The position numbers and the translations under genes were made by a program. From NCBI RefSeq assembly GCF_004403985.1, contig NZ_SOHL01000003.1:490454-554453 (forward strand): 64,000 bases of DNA, written 5' to 3'. Within the stretch, counting starts at the first letter, position 1. Each line of letters opens with the position of its first letter. The notes beneath the pieces are model-generated. The model saw nothing but the letters and a program-made list of their open reading frames with translations. It searched no databases and was not told where the DNA came from. Shown here piece by piece: positions 51,289-60,912 of this stretch. This DNA comes from Cryobacterium gelidum (GTDB lineage Bacteria > Actinomycetota > Actinomycetes > Actinomycetales > Microbacteriaceae).

Positions 51289-52254
51289 TTATCGGCGGCG
51301 CGGCGGCAGTTTCGGCCAGGCCAGCACGAAAGCCGCGATCAGCGCCGGAACGACGGTCCACAGGGTTCCTGGCAGGCCAGCCGGCACGAGAACCGACCCT
51401 CCGGAACCGCGCAGTGACAGCACAAAAATGGTCAGGAGTAACCCTGCCGCGGCCAGGCCGACCACGAATCGATCTCCCACGACGAGGCGCAGCCCGAGCA
51501 GCAGGGCGCCGATCCCGACGAAGGCGATCGTCAGGCCGATCGGAAGCGCCACGCCGAACAGTGTCAGGGTCGCCTGATGCGCGATGGTTCCCAGCACACC
51601 GAAGAGGATACCCAGCAGCAGGCCGACGAGGCCGGCCAGCGACCTGTTCGTGAGGTTCAGGCGAGCGGGCCGAGGGGCCGGCGGAGCGAGGGCTGGGCGC
51701 GGGGCATCCGCTCGCAGGAACGTTTCGGTGTCGGTGATGATGTCAGTGCTGCCGCCGGCGAGGGTGCGCGCGTGCCCTGAGAGGCTCCAGCGTGCCGGAA
51801 AATGCCCGAGCGCCCGCACCTTCTGGTCGAGATGGTCGCCCACGTCAATCGCGATGAGACGCTGTCCGGGTGCTTGCCGCACCGTGCGGGCCAGGAAGAC
51901 GGGCAGGCCGGCGTCGTGCGCGGTGGCCGTGGCGACCTCGCGCAGAGCATCATCGACAGCGCCGACGACCACGGCTGTCGCGCCGAGATCGTCGATAGCG
52001 CTGCGCAGGGCCTGCGCCAGTTCAGGCCCGCCAACGGAACCCTGCGGCAATCGATGCCAGCTGCGCGCCCCCAGTTCAGCCAGCGCTGCGGACGTGGCCG
52101 CGGCATCCGCCTCGGCCAGCGCTGCGGCGTACAGCACGAGAACCCGCGACCCCTCGGAGCGGAGCCGGGCAATGGTGCCACCGGTCAGAGCGGACTCATC
52201 ACCAGGATGGGCGTGCACGAACACGATTCGCTCGCCGCTGCCGGACATGACCAT
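51289..52254 (-). CDS. PIG-L/LmbE-like protein fused to a membrane domain
   Basis: 321 residues. Residues 1-170 resemble the MshB/LmbE deacetylase fold, but the signature AHPDDE reads AHPGDE: the residue equivalent to the catalytic base Asp15 of MshB is Gly, while the zinc Asp is kept. The later His motif is altered to LSGHARTLAGG. Residues ~195-315 form about four membrane helices. Likely membrane-associated and possibly inactive, or with altered chemistry. The start may be the ATG at 52248. Confidence 0.75.
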   Translation of the reverse strand: MVMSGSGERIVFVHAHPGDESALTGGTIARLRSEGSRVLVLYAAALAEADAAATSAALAELGARSWHRLPQGSVGGPELAQALRSAIDDLGATAVVVGAVDDALREVATATAHDAGLPVFLARTVRQAPGQRLIAIDVGDHLDQKVRALGHFPARWSLSGHARTLAGGSTDIITDTETFLRADAPRPALAPPAPRPARLNLTNRSLAGLVGLLLGILFGVLGTIAHQATLTLFGVALPIGLTIAFVGIGALLLGLRLVVGDRFVVGLAAAGLLLTIFVLSLRGSGGSVLVPAGLPGTLWTVVPALIAAFVLAWPKLPPRRR

Positions 52255-52361
52255 GGATCACGCACCGTTCTGCTCTGCTGGCTGTTTATCGCTGGGCAAC
52301 ATTTCTTCCCGAGTCAAATCATAACTAGACACGCCCGCGACGTTCAGGCTAGAGTCGGAAG

Positions 52362-52380
52362 GGTAAGGTTAGCCTTACCA
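52362..52380. promoter_or_regulatory. DtxR/IdeR-type iron box upstream of efeUOB
   Basis: The palindrome GGTAAGGTTAGCCTTACC (52362-52379) matches the DtxR/IdeR consensus TTAGGTTAGSCTAACCTAA at about 15 of 17 central positions. It lies 31 bp before the efeU GTG, over the likely promoter, so the operon should be repressed by iron-loaded DtxR and induced by iron limitation. Confidence 0.88.
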
Positions 52381-52410
52381 AATATTTCGCCCGAACTTAC
52401 AAGGAACCCT

Positions 52411-53280
52411 GTGCTCGCAAACTACCTGATCGGCCTGCGCGAAGGCCTTGAGGCCGCCCTGATCGTAACGATCCTCATCGCCTACGTCGTGAAGATCAAC
52501 CGGCGAGACGTGCTGCCGCGCATCTGGCTCGGTGTCGGCCTGGCCGTACTCCTGGCCCTCAGCATCGGCGCCCTGCTCACCTACGGCACCTACGGCCTGT
52601 CGTTCACCGCGCGAGAGACCATTGGCGGCGTGCTGTCAATCGCTGCGACCGGGCTGGTGACCTGGATGGTGTTCTGGATGTTGCGCACCGCCCGCGACCT
52701 CAAGGGGCACCTCCAGGGCAACATCGACAAGCACCTCGTGGGCGCCGGCCTCGGTCTCGTACTCGTCGCGTTCCTCGCTGTGGGCCGCGAGGGCATCGAG
52801 ACTGCCCTGTTCCTCTGGGCTGCCGTGCAGGCCACCGGTGCCACGACCATGCCCCTGCTCGGAGCATTTCTCGGCATCGTGACCGCGATCGGCCTTGGCG
52901 CTCTGATTTACGCCGGCATGCTCAAGATCAACCTGTCGAAGTTCTTCACGTACACCGGTGCCATCCTCATCGTCGTCGCCGCCGGCGTGCTCTCCTACGG
53001 CGTGCACGACCTGCAGGAAGCCGGCATCCTGCCCGGCCTGAATGCACTCGCCTTCAACGTGAGTGCTGCCGTGCCGCCGGACAGCTGGTATGGCACCCTG
53101 CTCAAGGGCACCCTGAACTTCTCCCCCGCCACCACGTGGCTCGAGATGTTCGCCTGGCTTGCCTACGCCGTGCCCACCCTGACCCTCTTCATCACCACGA
53201 GCCGCCGGGGCCGCACGAGTGGGCGCCCGGCCCCGGCTGCGTCCTACGCGCCGGCCCCCACGCCCGTCGCGGTGCGGTAA
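52411..53280 (+). CDS. efeU: EfeU, FTR1-family iron permease
   Basis: 289 residues from GTG 52411 after AAGGA. Seven membrane helices. The two FTR1 signatures REGLEAALIV (residues ~10-19) and REGIETALFLW (~130-140) supply the REXXE glutamates that pass ferric or ferrous iron. First gene of efeUOB, controlled by the upstream iron box. Confidence 0.94.
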   Translation: MLANYLIGLREGLEAALIVTILIAYVVKINRRDVLPRIWLGVGLAVLLALSIGALLTYGTYGLSFTARETIGGVLSIAATGLVTWMVFWMLRTARDLKGHLQGNIDKHLVGAGLGLVLVAFLAVGREGIETALFLWAAVQATGATTMPLLGAFLGIVTAIGLGALIYAGMLKINLSKFFTYTGAILIVVAAGVLSYGVHDLQEAGILPGLNALAFNVSAAVPPDSWYGTLLKGTLNFSPATTWLEMFAWLAYAVPTLTLFITTSRRGRTSGRPAPAASYAPAPTPVAVR

Positions 53281-53308
53281 CTTTTCGTTTCACTGTCGAA
53301 GGATTTTC

Positions 53309-54493
53309 ATGCCTCGTGCTTTTCGTTCTACCAGTTTGCTTGGTGTCAGCCTGCTCAGTGCCAGCGTGCTCGGTGTTGGTCTGCTCACAGGATGTGTCGC
53401 TAACGACCCGGCTGCCACGCACACGGCGTTCACCGTCGACAGCAGCCAGACGGCCTGCGCGGTATCGGCGAACGAGGCGCCGGCCGGCAGCATCCGCTTC
53501 ACTGTCACCAATTCCGGTGACCAGGTCACGGAGTTCTATCTGCTGGCTGCTGACGGCAAGCGCATCGTCGGCGAGGCCGAGAACATCGGCCCTGGCCTCA
53601 GCCGCGACCTCGTCGTGCAGCTCGACGCCGGCAGCTACTTCACCGCTTGCAAGCCCGGCATGTCCGGAGACGGCGTCGGCAAGGCTGAGTTCACCGCGAC
53701 CAAAACGGATGCCGCGGCCACCCTCAACGTCGACCTGGCGGCCCAAATCGACACCGCCAACAGCAACTACGCCTCCTACGTGAGCGACCAGATCGACCAG
53801 CTTGTCACCGGCACCGACACGTTCGCCGCGGCCTATCTGGCTGGAGACTTCGGCGCTGCACGCAGCTTCTATGCCCCCACCCGGGTGCACTGGGAGCGGG
53901 TGGAAACCATCGCCGAATCGTTCGGGGACCTCGACCCGAAGCTCGACCTGCGCGAAGCCGATCTCGAAGAGGGCCAGGACTGGACCGGCTGGCACGCGAT
54001 CGAGAAGGACCTCTGGCCCGCTGACGCCGAAGCCGGCTTCGAGGCGTACAGCACACAGAAGCGGGCGGCCCTCACCGGGCTGCTCGTCGCCGACACCGCC
54101 ACCCTGCACGAGAAGGTGCAGGGTTTGAACTTCACCCTGTCGCAGCAGACCAACGGAGCGATCGGCCTGCTCGACGAGGTCGCGACGGGCAAGGTCACCG
54201 GAGAGGAAGAGATCTGGTCACACACCGATCTCTGGGACTTCCAGGCCAACGTTGACGGTGCCCAGAAGCTTTACGACGGCGTGCGCCCGATTCTTCTGCA
54301 AACGGATGCCGACCTGGCCGCGTCGCTCGACGGCGAGTTCGCCGCCCTGCAGACGATGCTGGACGCGCAGCGCGTCGGCGACGGGTTCACCCTGTACACC
54401 GACCTCGATCCGGGCGCGATTCGCGCCCTCGCCGACCAGGTCAACGCACTCGGCGAGCCGCTGAATCGACTCACCGCCGCGCTCGTGCTGTGA
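53309..54493 (+). CDS. efeO: EfeO, iron-binding cupredoxin/imelysin lipoprotein
   Basis: 394 residues from ATG 53309, 28 nt after efeU. The lipobox LLTGC puts the lipid on Cys29. A cupredoxin-like domain (residues ~35-125) includes YFTACKPGMSG. The imelysin-like M75 domain contains GWHAIEKDLW, the HxxE metal motif, on the first long helices. Captures iron outside the membrane for EfeU. Its stop overlaps efeB. Confidence 0.93.
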   Translation: MPRAFRSTSLLGVSLLSASVLGVGLLTGCVANDPAATHTAFTVDSSQTACAVSANEAPAGSIRFTVTNSGDQVTEFYLLAADGKRIVGEAENIGPGLSRDLVVQLDAGSYFTACKPGMSGDGVGKAEFTATKTDAAATLNVDLAAQIDTANSNYASYVSDQIDQLVTGTDTFAAAYLAGDFGAARSFYAPTRVHWERVETIAESFGDLDPKLDLREADLEEGQDWTGWHAIEKDLWPADAEAGFEAYSTQKRAALTGLLVADTATLHEKVQGLNFTLSQQTNGAIGLLDEVATGKVTGEEEIWSHTDLWDFQANVDGAQKLYDGVRPILLQTDADLAASLDGEFAALQTMLDAQRVGDGFTLYTDLDPGAIRALADQVNALGEPLNRLTAALVL

Positions 54494-55809
54494 CGCACGG
54501 TGTGACGGGTAGTAAGCGGGCCGAGTCCGCCGATCTGGCCGTGCCGGCCCGCGGCCTGTCTCGGCGCGGGCTGCTCGGCCTAGCCGGGGCAAGCGTCGCC
54601 GGAATCGGGATGGGGGTGGCCGGGGACCGGGCGGCGCTGGCCGCGTCGGCGACGCCGGAGATGGCATCCGGTTCTGCTGAGTACCCGTTTTACGGCCGGC
54701 ACCAGGCTGGCATCGTCACGCCTGCCCAGGATCGCCTGCACTTCGCCGCGTTTGACGTCTCGGCCGGCACCACGCGGGCCGAATTGATCGAGCTACTGCA
54801 GGACTGGACCATCGCAGCCGCTTCGATGAGCGCCGGCCGGGACGTCGGCGAGTATGGCGCGGTCTCCGGCCCGTACGACTCCCCGCCGGAAGACACCGGT
54901 GAGGCGCAGGGTCTACCCACCGCGGGCCTGACGATTACGTTCGGCTTTGGCCCGACACTGTTTGAAACAGCGGATGGCGTCGATCGCTTCGGACTTGTAC
55001 GACGCCGACCGGCCGAGCTGACGTCGTTGCCGCACTTTCCCGGCGACGACCTCGATGTCGGCCGCAGCGACGGCGACCTGTGCATCCAAGCCTGTTCCAA
55101 CGACCCCCAGGTCGCCGTGCACGCGATTCGCAACCTGTCGCGGATCGCATTCGGGCGGGCCGCCCTGCGCTGGTCCCAGCTCGGTTTCGGACGCACCTCG
55201 TCGACGTCAACGAGCCAGGCCACCCCGCGCAACCTGTTCGGTTTCAAGGACGGCACCGCCAACATCAAGGCTGAAGAACCCGATGTCGTCACCGCCCAGG
55301 TCTGGGTGTCGGCGGCCGACGGCCCGGCCTGGTTGGCCGGCGGCTCCTACCTGGTGGCGCGGCGCATCCGCATGACCATCGAGACCTGGGACCGCTCCAT
55401 TCTGAGCGAGCAGGAAGCCGTGTTCGGACGCACCAAGGGCGCTGGCGCACCGCTTTCGGGTGGCACGGAGTTCAGTGAGCCCGACTTCGCGCTGGCCGGC
55501 CGGGCAGACCAGCCACTGATCGGCGCTGCTGCGCACGTGCGACTGGCGCATCCAGCTCAGAATAACGGCACCAAATTATTGCGTCGCGGCTACAATTTCG
55601 TCGACGGCAACGATGAGCTGGGGCGACTGGAAGCTGGGTTGTTCTTTATCAGCTTCCAGCGGTCGCCGGCCCAATTCGCTGCTGTGCAGCTGAACCTCGC
55701 CAAGCACGACGCGCTCAACGAGTACATTCGCCATGTCGGCAGCGCCCTGTTCGCGGTTCCGGCGGGCACCCCTGAGGGAAGCTACGTCGGAGCACCCCTG
55801 TTCGCTTAA
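54490..55809 (+). CDS. efeB: EfeB, Tat-exported Dyp-type haem peroxidase/deferrochelatase
   Basis: 439 residues; GTG overlaps the efeO stop (GTGA). The twin-arginine signal LSRRGLLGLAGASVAG at residues ~23-38 requires the Tat system (tatB is in this window). The Dyp motif GFKDG in NLFGFKDGTANIK and the proximal-haem HVRLAHPAQN are present. Oxidises ferrous iron or extracts it from haem for EfeUO. The stop overlaps that of the convergent lipoprotein by 4 nt. Confidence 0.94.
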   Translation: MTHGVTGSKRAESADLAVPARGLSRRGLLGLAGASVAGIGMGVAGDRAALAASATPEMASGSAEYPFYGRHQAGIVTPAQDRLHFAAFDVSAGTTRAELIELLQDWTIAAASMSAGRDVGEYGAVSGPYDSPPEDTGEAQGLPTAGLTITFGFGPTLFETADGVDRFGLVRRRPAELTSLPHFPGDDLDVGRSDGDLCIQACSNDPQVAVHAIRNLSRIAFGRAALRWSQLGFGRTSSTSTSQATPRNLFGFKDGTANIKAEEPDVVTAQVWVSAADGPAWLAGGSYLVARRIRMTIETWDRSILSEQEAVFGRTKGAGAPLSGGTEFSEPDFALAGRADQPLIGAAAHVRLAHPAQNNGTKLLRRGYNFVDGNDELGRLEAGLFFISFQRSPAQFAAVQLNLAKHDALNEYIRHVGSALFAVPAGTPEGSYVGAPLFA

Positions 55810-56270
55810 CCGAGCGCGGGCACCGGGGTGACCGTGTAGAGCACGCCGTCGGGATTGCCGGCCACGACGACACCAAAGTTCTCGTTCGCCATCGTGACCA
55901 CCTCCGTGTCGACTCCGGCCACCACTTCGGTGAAGCCGGCCGCCTGCAGCTGAGTCCGTGCATCGTCCAAGGGAGTCGTTGACGTGGCATTGACGGTCAC
56001 TACCCAGCCACCGACCCCGCTCTCCCCGACACCACCGGTCGCGAAGAGAACCTCTCCGTCGAGCACGGGAATTTCGGCCGGCCAGTCTGCGGGAAGCTGG
56101 CCTCCGAGGCTGACGTCACCGCCCGTCGCGTCCTGCACGGCTCCGTTCACGGCACCATTCACGCTGTCGCGCACGGTGTCGCCCACGGAGCAGCCCGCCA
56201 CGAGGGGTAGTCCGGCTGCGGCGACTACGAGGGCGAGAACAATTCGTCGTGTCAGTCTGCTGGTCGTCAT
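55806..56270 (-). CDS. Small lipoprotein of unknown function
   Basis: 154 residues from ATG 56270 (the frame extends upstream without a start signal). The lipobox LVAGC gives Cys27. The mature part (PADWPAEIPVLDGEVLFATG, later FTEVVAGVDTEVVTMANENF) has no family I recognise, but resembles small actinobacterial envelope proteins with an alternating strand pattern. Convergent with efeB. Confidence 0.75.
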   Translation of the reverse strand: MTTSRLTRRIVLALVVAAAGLPLVAGCSVGDTVRDSVNGAVNGAVQDATGGDVSLGGQLPADWPAEIPVLDGEVLFATGGVGESGVGGWVVTVNATSTTPLDDARTQLQAAGFTEVVAGVDTEVVTMANENFGVVVAGNPDGVLYTVTPVPALG

Positions 56271-56313
56271 GTGAAGCCTTTCAAGTTGTGCGAATGTGTA
56301 CACCGCGAGGCAC

Positions 56314-56352
56314 AAAAAGTGCCGCTTCGACGTGGTCAAAGCGGCACTTTTT
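56314..56352. terminator. Bidirectional terminator between the lipoprotein and typA
   Basis: AAAAAGTGCCGCTT (56314-56327) is exactly complementary to AAGCGGCACTTTTT (56339-56352), an 11-nt loop. An A-run leads in and a T-run leads out, so it can serve either strand. It terminates typA 23 nt beyond its stop. Confidence 0.85.
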
Positions 56353-56374
56353 ACGCTCTCGCGGGCGAAACGGA

Positions 56375-58285
56375 CTAGTTGGCGTCCTGCTTCTTCACGC
56401 GTGAAACCTGGCGCGAGCGAGCGGCTGCCGTGAGCTCCACCTTGCGAATACGCACGGCGGCCGGGGTGACCTCGACGCACTCGTCTTCACGAGCGAATTC
56501 GAGGCACTGCTCGAGCGAAAGCTGCTTGGGCGGCGTCATCGACTCGAACGTGTCGGAGCTGGACTGACGCATGTTGGTCAGTTTCTTTTCCTTGGTGATG
56601 TTCACGTCCATGTCGTCGGCCCGCGAGTTCTCGCCGATGACCATGCCTTCGTAGACCTCGGAGGTCGGCTGCACGAAGAACGACATGCGTTCCTGCAGGT
56701 TGATGATCGCGAACGGGGTGACTGCACCGGAACGGTCGGCGACGATCGAACCGTTGGTACGGGTGCTGATCGTTCCGGCCCAGGGCTCGTAGCCGTGCAG
56801 GATGGCGTTGGCGATACCGGTACCGCGCGTGTCGGTGAGGAACTGCGTGCGGAAGCCGATCAGGCCGCGCGACGGAACGATGAATTCCATGCGAACCCAG
56901 CCGGTGCCGTGGTTGGCCATGTTCTCCATGCGACCCTTGCGGGCGGCGAGCAGCTGCGTGATGGCGCCGAGGTATTCTTCCGGCGCGTCAATGGTGAGGT
57001 GCTCGTAGGGCTCGTGCACCTTGCCGTCAATGCGACGCACAACGACCTGCGGCTTGCCGACGGTGAGCTCGAAGCCCTCACGACGCATCTGCTCCACGAG
57101 GATGGCGAGGGCCAGTTCTCCACGGCCCTGCACCTCCCAGGCGTCGGGACGTCCAATGTCGACGACCTTGAGCGAGACGTTACCGACGAGCTCGCGGTCG
57201 AGGCGGTCCTTGACCATGCGGGCGGTGAGCTTGTGGCCCTTGACCTTGCCCATGAGCGGCGAGGTGTTGGTGCCGATGGTCATCGAGATGGCCGGGTCGT
57301 CAACCGTGATGGTCGGCAGGGGGCGCACGTCGTCGGGGTCGGCGAGGGTCTCACCAATGGTGATGTTCTCGATACCGGCTACAGCCACGATGTCACCGGG
57401 GCCGGCGCTCTCGGTCGGGTAGCGGTCCAGCGCCTTGGTGATGAGCAGCTCGGTGATCTTCACGTTGCTGACGGTGCCGTCCTGCTGCACCCAGGCCACG
57501 GTCTGGCCCTTCTTGATGGTGCCCTGGAAGATGCGCAGCAGCGCGAGACGGCCAAGGAACGGCGAGGCGTCGAGGTTGGTGACGTGCGCCTGAAGCGGGT
57601 GCGTGTCATCGTAGGTCGGTGCCGGGATGTGCTTGAGGATCGCATCGAACAACGGCTCGAGGTCGTCGTTATCGGGCAGTGTGCCGTCTTCAGGCTTGTT
57701 CCAGCTGGCGGCGCCGTTACGACCGGAGGCGTAGACGACGGGCACGTCGAGCACGGCGTCGAGGTCGAGGTCGGGGAAGTCGTCGGCCATGTCGCTCGCG
57801 AGGCCGATAAGGAGGTCCTGGCTCTCGGCCACGACCTCGTCGATGCGCGCGTCGGGACGGTCGGTCTTGTTGACCAGGAGGATGACGGGCAGCTTGGCCT
57901 CGAGCGCCTTGCGGAGCACGAAACGGGTCTGCGGCAGCGGGCCCTCACTCGCGTCAACGAGGAGAACGACGCCGTCGACCATGGACAGTCCGCGCTCGAC
58001 CTCGCCACCGAAGTCAGCGTGGCCCGGGGTGTCGATCACGTTGATGGTGATGGGACCGTCGGTGGCGTGGATGCCCTTGTACGAAACCGCCGTGTTCTTG
58101 GCGAGAATCGTGATGCCCTTTTCGCGCTCGAGTTCGTTCGAGTCCATCGCGCGCTCTTCAACGTGGGAGTGGTCCGCGAAGGAGTCGGTCTGCTTGAGCA
58201 TCGCGTCAACCAGCGTCGTCTTACCGTGGTCAACGTGAGCAACGATTGCAACATTTCGGAGGTTATTGCGTGTAGCAATCGCCAT
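56375..58285 (-). CDS. typA: Ribosome-associated translational GTPase TypA/BipA
   Basis: 636 residues. The G domain has AHVDHGKTTLVDAML (G1), RGITIL-like EKGITILAKN, DTPGHADFGG (G3) and NKTDRPDA (G4). Domain II and the BipA-specific C-terminal region follow, with the GLIGFRTQFLTDTRGTGIAN motif, which sets it apart from LepA and EF-G. Assists ribosome assembly and translation under stress and cold. ATG after AAGGAT. Confidence 0.95.
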   Translation of the reverse strand: MAIATRNNLRNVAIVAHVDHGKTTLVDAMLKQTDSFADHSHVEERAMDSNELEREKGITILAKNTAVSYKGIHATDGPITINVIDTPGHADFGGEVERGLSMVDGVVLLVDASEGPLPQTRFVLRKALEAKLPVILLVNKTDRPDARIDEVVAESQDLLIGLASDMADDFPDLDLDAVLDVPVVYASGRNGAASWNKPEDGTLPDNDDLEPLFDAILKHIPAPTYDDTHPLQAHVTNLDASPFLGRLALLRIFQGTIKKGQTVAWVQQDGTVSNVKITELLITKALDRYPTESAGPGDIVAVAGIENITIGETLADPDDVRPLPTITVDDPAISMTIGTNTSPLMGKVKGHKLTARMVKDRLDRELVGNVSLKVVDIGRPDAWEVQGRGELALAILVEQMRREGFELTVGKPQVVVRRIDGKVHEPYEHLTIDAPEEYLGAITQLLAARKGRMENMANHGTGWVRMEFIVPSRGLIGFRTQFLTDTRGTGIANAILHGYEPWAGTISTRTNGSIVADRSGAVTPFAIINLQERMSFFVQPTSEVYEGMVIGENSRADDMDVNITKEKKLTNMRQSSSDTFESMTPPKQLSLEQCLEFAREDECVEVTPAAVRIRKVELTAAARSRQVSRVKKQDAN

Positions 58286-58418
58286 AAAAATAGATCCTTA
58301 CGAAGAATGAGTGCCGCAGAGTCTCGCGCGCGACGAAGAATGGATACCGGAGGTCATAATGTGACCCAAGGTTCAATCCTACCGTACGATTTGACCCCGG
58401 CTGGTGGGGCGAACCCGG

Positions 58419-60206
58419 CTAGACCTCGTTTCCGGCGGCCAGCAACTCGCGTCGCAACTCGCGGCGGGCACGCTGTTCGGTCGGATCGGGGATCGGCACG
58501 GCCGCGAGCAGACGCTGGGTATACGGGTCTTTCGGGTAGCGCAAAATCTCATCCCGCGTGCCGGTTTCCACGATGCGGCCGTGGTGCATCACCGCGATGC
58601 GGTCGGCGAGCACGTCGATGACGGCGAGGTCGTGGGTGATGAACAGACAGGCGAAATTCATCTGCTGCTGCAGCGACTGAATCAGCAGCAGTACCCGGGC
58701 CTGCACCGAGACGTCGAGCGCGCTGGTCGGCTCATCAGCGATGAGCACTTTCGGTTCGAGGGAGAGCGCACGGGCAATGCCGACACGCTGCTTCTGCCCA
58801 CCGGAGAGTTCGTGCGGAAAGCGGCTGCGGTAGGAGCGAGGCAGTTCAACACTGTCGAGCAACCGCTCCACCTCGGCGCTCAGGGCCGCGCCCTTCAAAC
58901 CCTTGGCGAGCTTGAGCGGTTCCCCGATGCTGTCGCCGATCGGCATCCGCGGGTTGAGCGAAGAAGACGGGTCCTGAAAAACGATTCCGACACTCTTGTG
59001 CAGTCGGTGAATCTCGTCGCGGCCGGCCTTGGAGATGTCCTGGCCGGCCACGTGCAGCGTGCCTTCGGTGATGGGCAGGAGACCGATGGCGGCGCGTCCG
59101 AGGGTGGTTTTACCGGAGCCCGACTCCCCCACGAGTCCGAGCACCTCTCCCTGGCGCACGAACAGGTCGACCTTGTCGACCGCACGGAATGCTGCGACTC
59201 GACCGTGTTTGGGATATTCGATGACGACATCATCGAACCTGACGACCACTTCGCGGCTGTCGCGCCGGGCTGCCGTGGCCGCCTCATTCGCCAGCCGCTC
59301 GTTGACCTCGATGCGAGCGGCGAGCACGGCGTCGACCACGATGTCGGTGCCGATAGCGAGCGCCGCAGTCATGTCGATGGCTGCGTCGCCGCGCTGGCCG
59401 AGGTGCGGAACGGCCTGGAGCAGGGCGATGGTGTACGGGTGCCTGGGTGCGTTGAAAATCTGGTCGACCGTGCCGCGTTCGACGATGACGCCCCGTCGCA
59501 TGACGGCGATGTCATCGGCGAGGTCGGCGACGACACCCATGTCGTGCGTGATCAGCAGGATGGCGCTGTCGAGGCGATCGCGCAGGCTGCGCAGCAGGTC
59601 GAGTATCTCGGCCTGCACGGTCACGTCGAGTGCAGTCGTGGGCTCGTCGGCGATGAGCAGTTGCGGGTCGCAGGAGATGGACTGGGCGATCATGGCACGC
59701 TGGCGTTGCCCGCCGCTCAACTGGTGCGGGTAGGAGTTGAAGGCCTTCAGCGGATCTGGCAACTCGACCATGTCGAGCAACTCCAAGGCGCGCGTCTTGG
59801 CCTGCGAGGGCGACATACCGAAGTGGGCCCGCAGGGTCTCAATGATCTGGAAGCCGATCGTATAGACCGGGTTGAGCGCCGTCATCGGCTCCTGGAAGAT
59901 CATGGCGATCTGGCCACCACGCACCTTGTGCATCTGCGCGGGCTTCAACCCCATCAGTTCCCGGCCGCTGAGCTTGACGCTGCCGGAGATGCGGCTGTTC
60001 TCCGGGAGCAGGTCGAGAACGGCCATGGAGCTGGCACTCTTGCCCGAGCCGGACTCGCCGACGATGGCGAGCACCTTGCCACGCTCGATCGAGTAGTTCA
60101 GTTTGAGCGCGGCCGGCACCCAGACGTTGTCCACGCCGAAGTGCACGGTGAGGTCGGTAACTTGCAGTACCGGGCCGGAGTATGTGGTCGTCACCTGTTC
60201 GGTCAT
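58419..60206 (-). CDS. Oligopeptide ABC transporter ATPase (two fused nucleotide-binding domains)
   Basis: 595 residues from ATG 60206; an upstream in-frame start (60254) is less likely. Two complete ATPases, Dpp/Opp type: the first has GESGSGKSASS, FQEPMTALNPV, LSGGQRQR and IADEPTTALD; the second has GESGSGKTTLG, FQDPSSSLNPR, LSGGQKQR and IADEPTSALD. Each ends with the oligopeptide-family HPYTIALLQAVP / DPYTQRLLAAVP signature. Equals DppD+DppF in one chain. Separated from its permeases by the antisense PH gene. Confidence 0.93.
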   Translation of the reverse strand: MTEQVTTTYSGPVLQVTDLTVHFGVDNVWVPAALKLNYSIERGKVLAIVGESGSGKSASSMAVLDLLPENSRISGSVKLSGRELMGLKPAQMHKVRGGQIAMIFQEPMTALNPVYTIGFQIIETLRAHFGMSPSQAKTRALELLDMVELPDPLKAFNSYPHQLSGGQRQRAMIAQSISCDPQLLIADEPTTALDVTVQAEILDLLRSLRDRLDSAILLITHDMGVVADLADDIAVMRRGVIVERGTVDQIFNAPRHPYTIALLQAVPHLGQRGDAAIDMTAALAIGTDIVVDAVLAARIEVNERLANEAATAARRDSREVVVRFDDVVIEYPKHGRVAAFRAVDKVDLFVRQGEVLGLVGESGSGKTTLGRAAIGLLPITEGTLHVAGQDISKAGRDEIHRLHKSVGIVFQDPSSSLNPRMPIGDSIGEPLKLAKGLKGAALSAEVERLLDSVELPRSYRSRFPHELSGGQKQRVGIARALSLEPKVLIADEPTSALDVSVQARVLLLIQSLQQQMNFACLFITHDLAVIDVLADRIAVMHHGRIVETGTRDEILRYPKDPYTQRLLAAVPIPDPTEQRARRELRRELLAAGNEV

Positions 60207-60274
60207 GAAGTCCTGCTTTCGTTGATATTGCTGCTCGCGCGGTGGTTGCGGCAAAAATCTGGCAGCATGGCTGC

Positions 60275-60883
60275 ATGTCCGTCGCTTCCGACCCGAATTT
60301 TTTCTACTCGCGGTTCAACCGCATCATCGCTGCTGTCTTTGCCGGGATTGCCGCGCTGAGTGCGCTGAGCCTGTTCCTGCTGCCGACCGCGTCGAACCGC
60401 TGGCTGGTCATTCCGGCCCTGTTCGTGATGCTGTTCGTCTGGGAGGTGCTCTGGCACCCCAGCCTGCAGGTCGACGACGCCGGCGTGACCATTCGCAATC
60501 CCCTGCGCACCATTGTGGTGCCGTGGGCGGCGCTCGTGCACGTCGACACCAAGTTCGCGCTCACCCTGTACACGCCGGGGCGTAAGTTCGCTGTGCACTG
60601 CGCTCCCGCCCCCGGCCGAAGCTTGACCAGCGCCGGACGTCGTAAGACCACCGACCCGGTGCCGTACCTGACCGGGCAACCCCGACCCGGCGACCTGCCG
60701 GATAGCGAGTCCGGTGAGGCGGCGCAACTGGTGCGCTCTCGCTGGGACGCCCTGCAGCGCAGCGGCCGGGTAGACGGCGGCCTCGCGGCGCAGACACCCG
60801 TGTCGGCCGTGTGGGCGTGGGGTCGTGCCGGCGTGCTTGTGGCCGGTGCTGCGGCATCTCTTGTGGCTCTTCTTCTGGCCTGA
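60275..60883 (+). CDS. PH domain-containing membrane protein
   Basis: 202 residues from ATG 60275. Two N-terminal membrane helices (residues ~15-52) precede the bacterial PH domain (LQVDDAGVTIRNPLRTIVVPW ~ YTPGRKFAVHCAP). A third hydrophobic segment sits at the C-terminus. It lies on the opposite strand in the gap between the peptide transporter ATPase and permease genes, so it splits an otherwise compact transporter operon. Confidence 0.85.
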   Translation: MSVASDPNFFYSRFNRIIAAVFAGIAALSALSLFLLPTASNRWLVIPALFVMLFVWEVLWHPSLQVDDAGVTIRNPLRTIVVPWAALVHVDTKFALTLYTPGRKFAVHCAPAPGRSLTSAGRRKTTDPVPYLTGQPRPGDLPDSESGEAAQLVRSRWDALQRSGRVDGGLAAQTPVSAVWAWGRAGVLVAGAAASLVALLLA

Positions 60884-60912
60884 GCACAGCACCGGCGGGC
60901 ACGTGACCGGCG

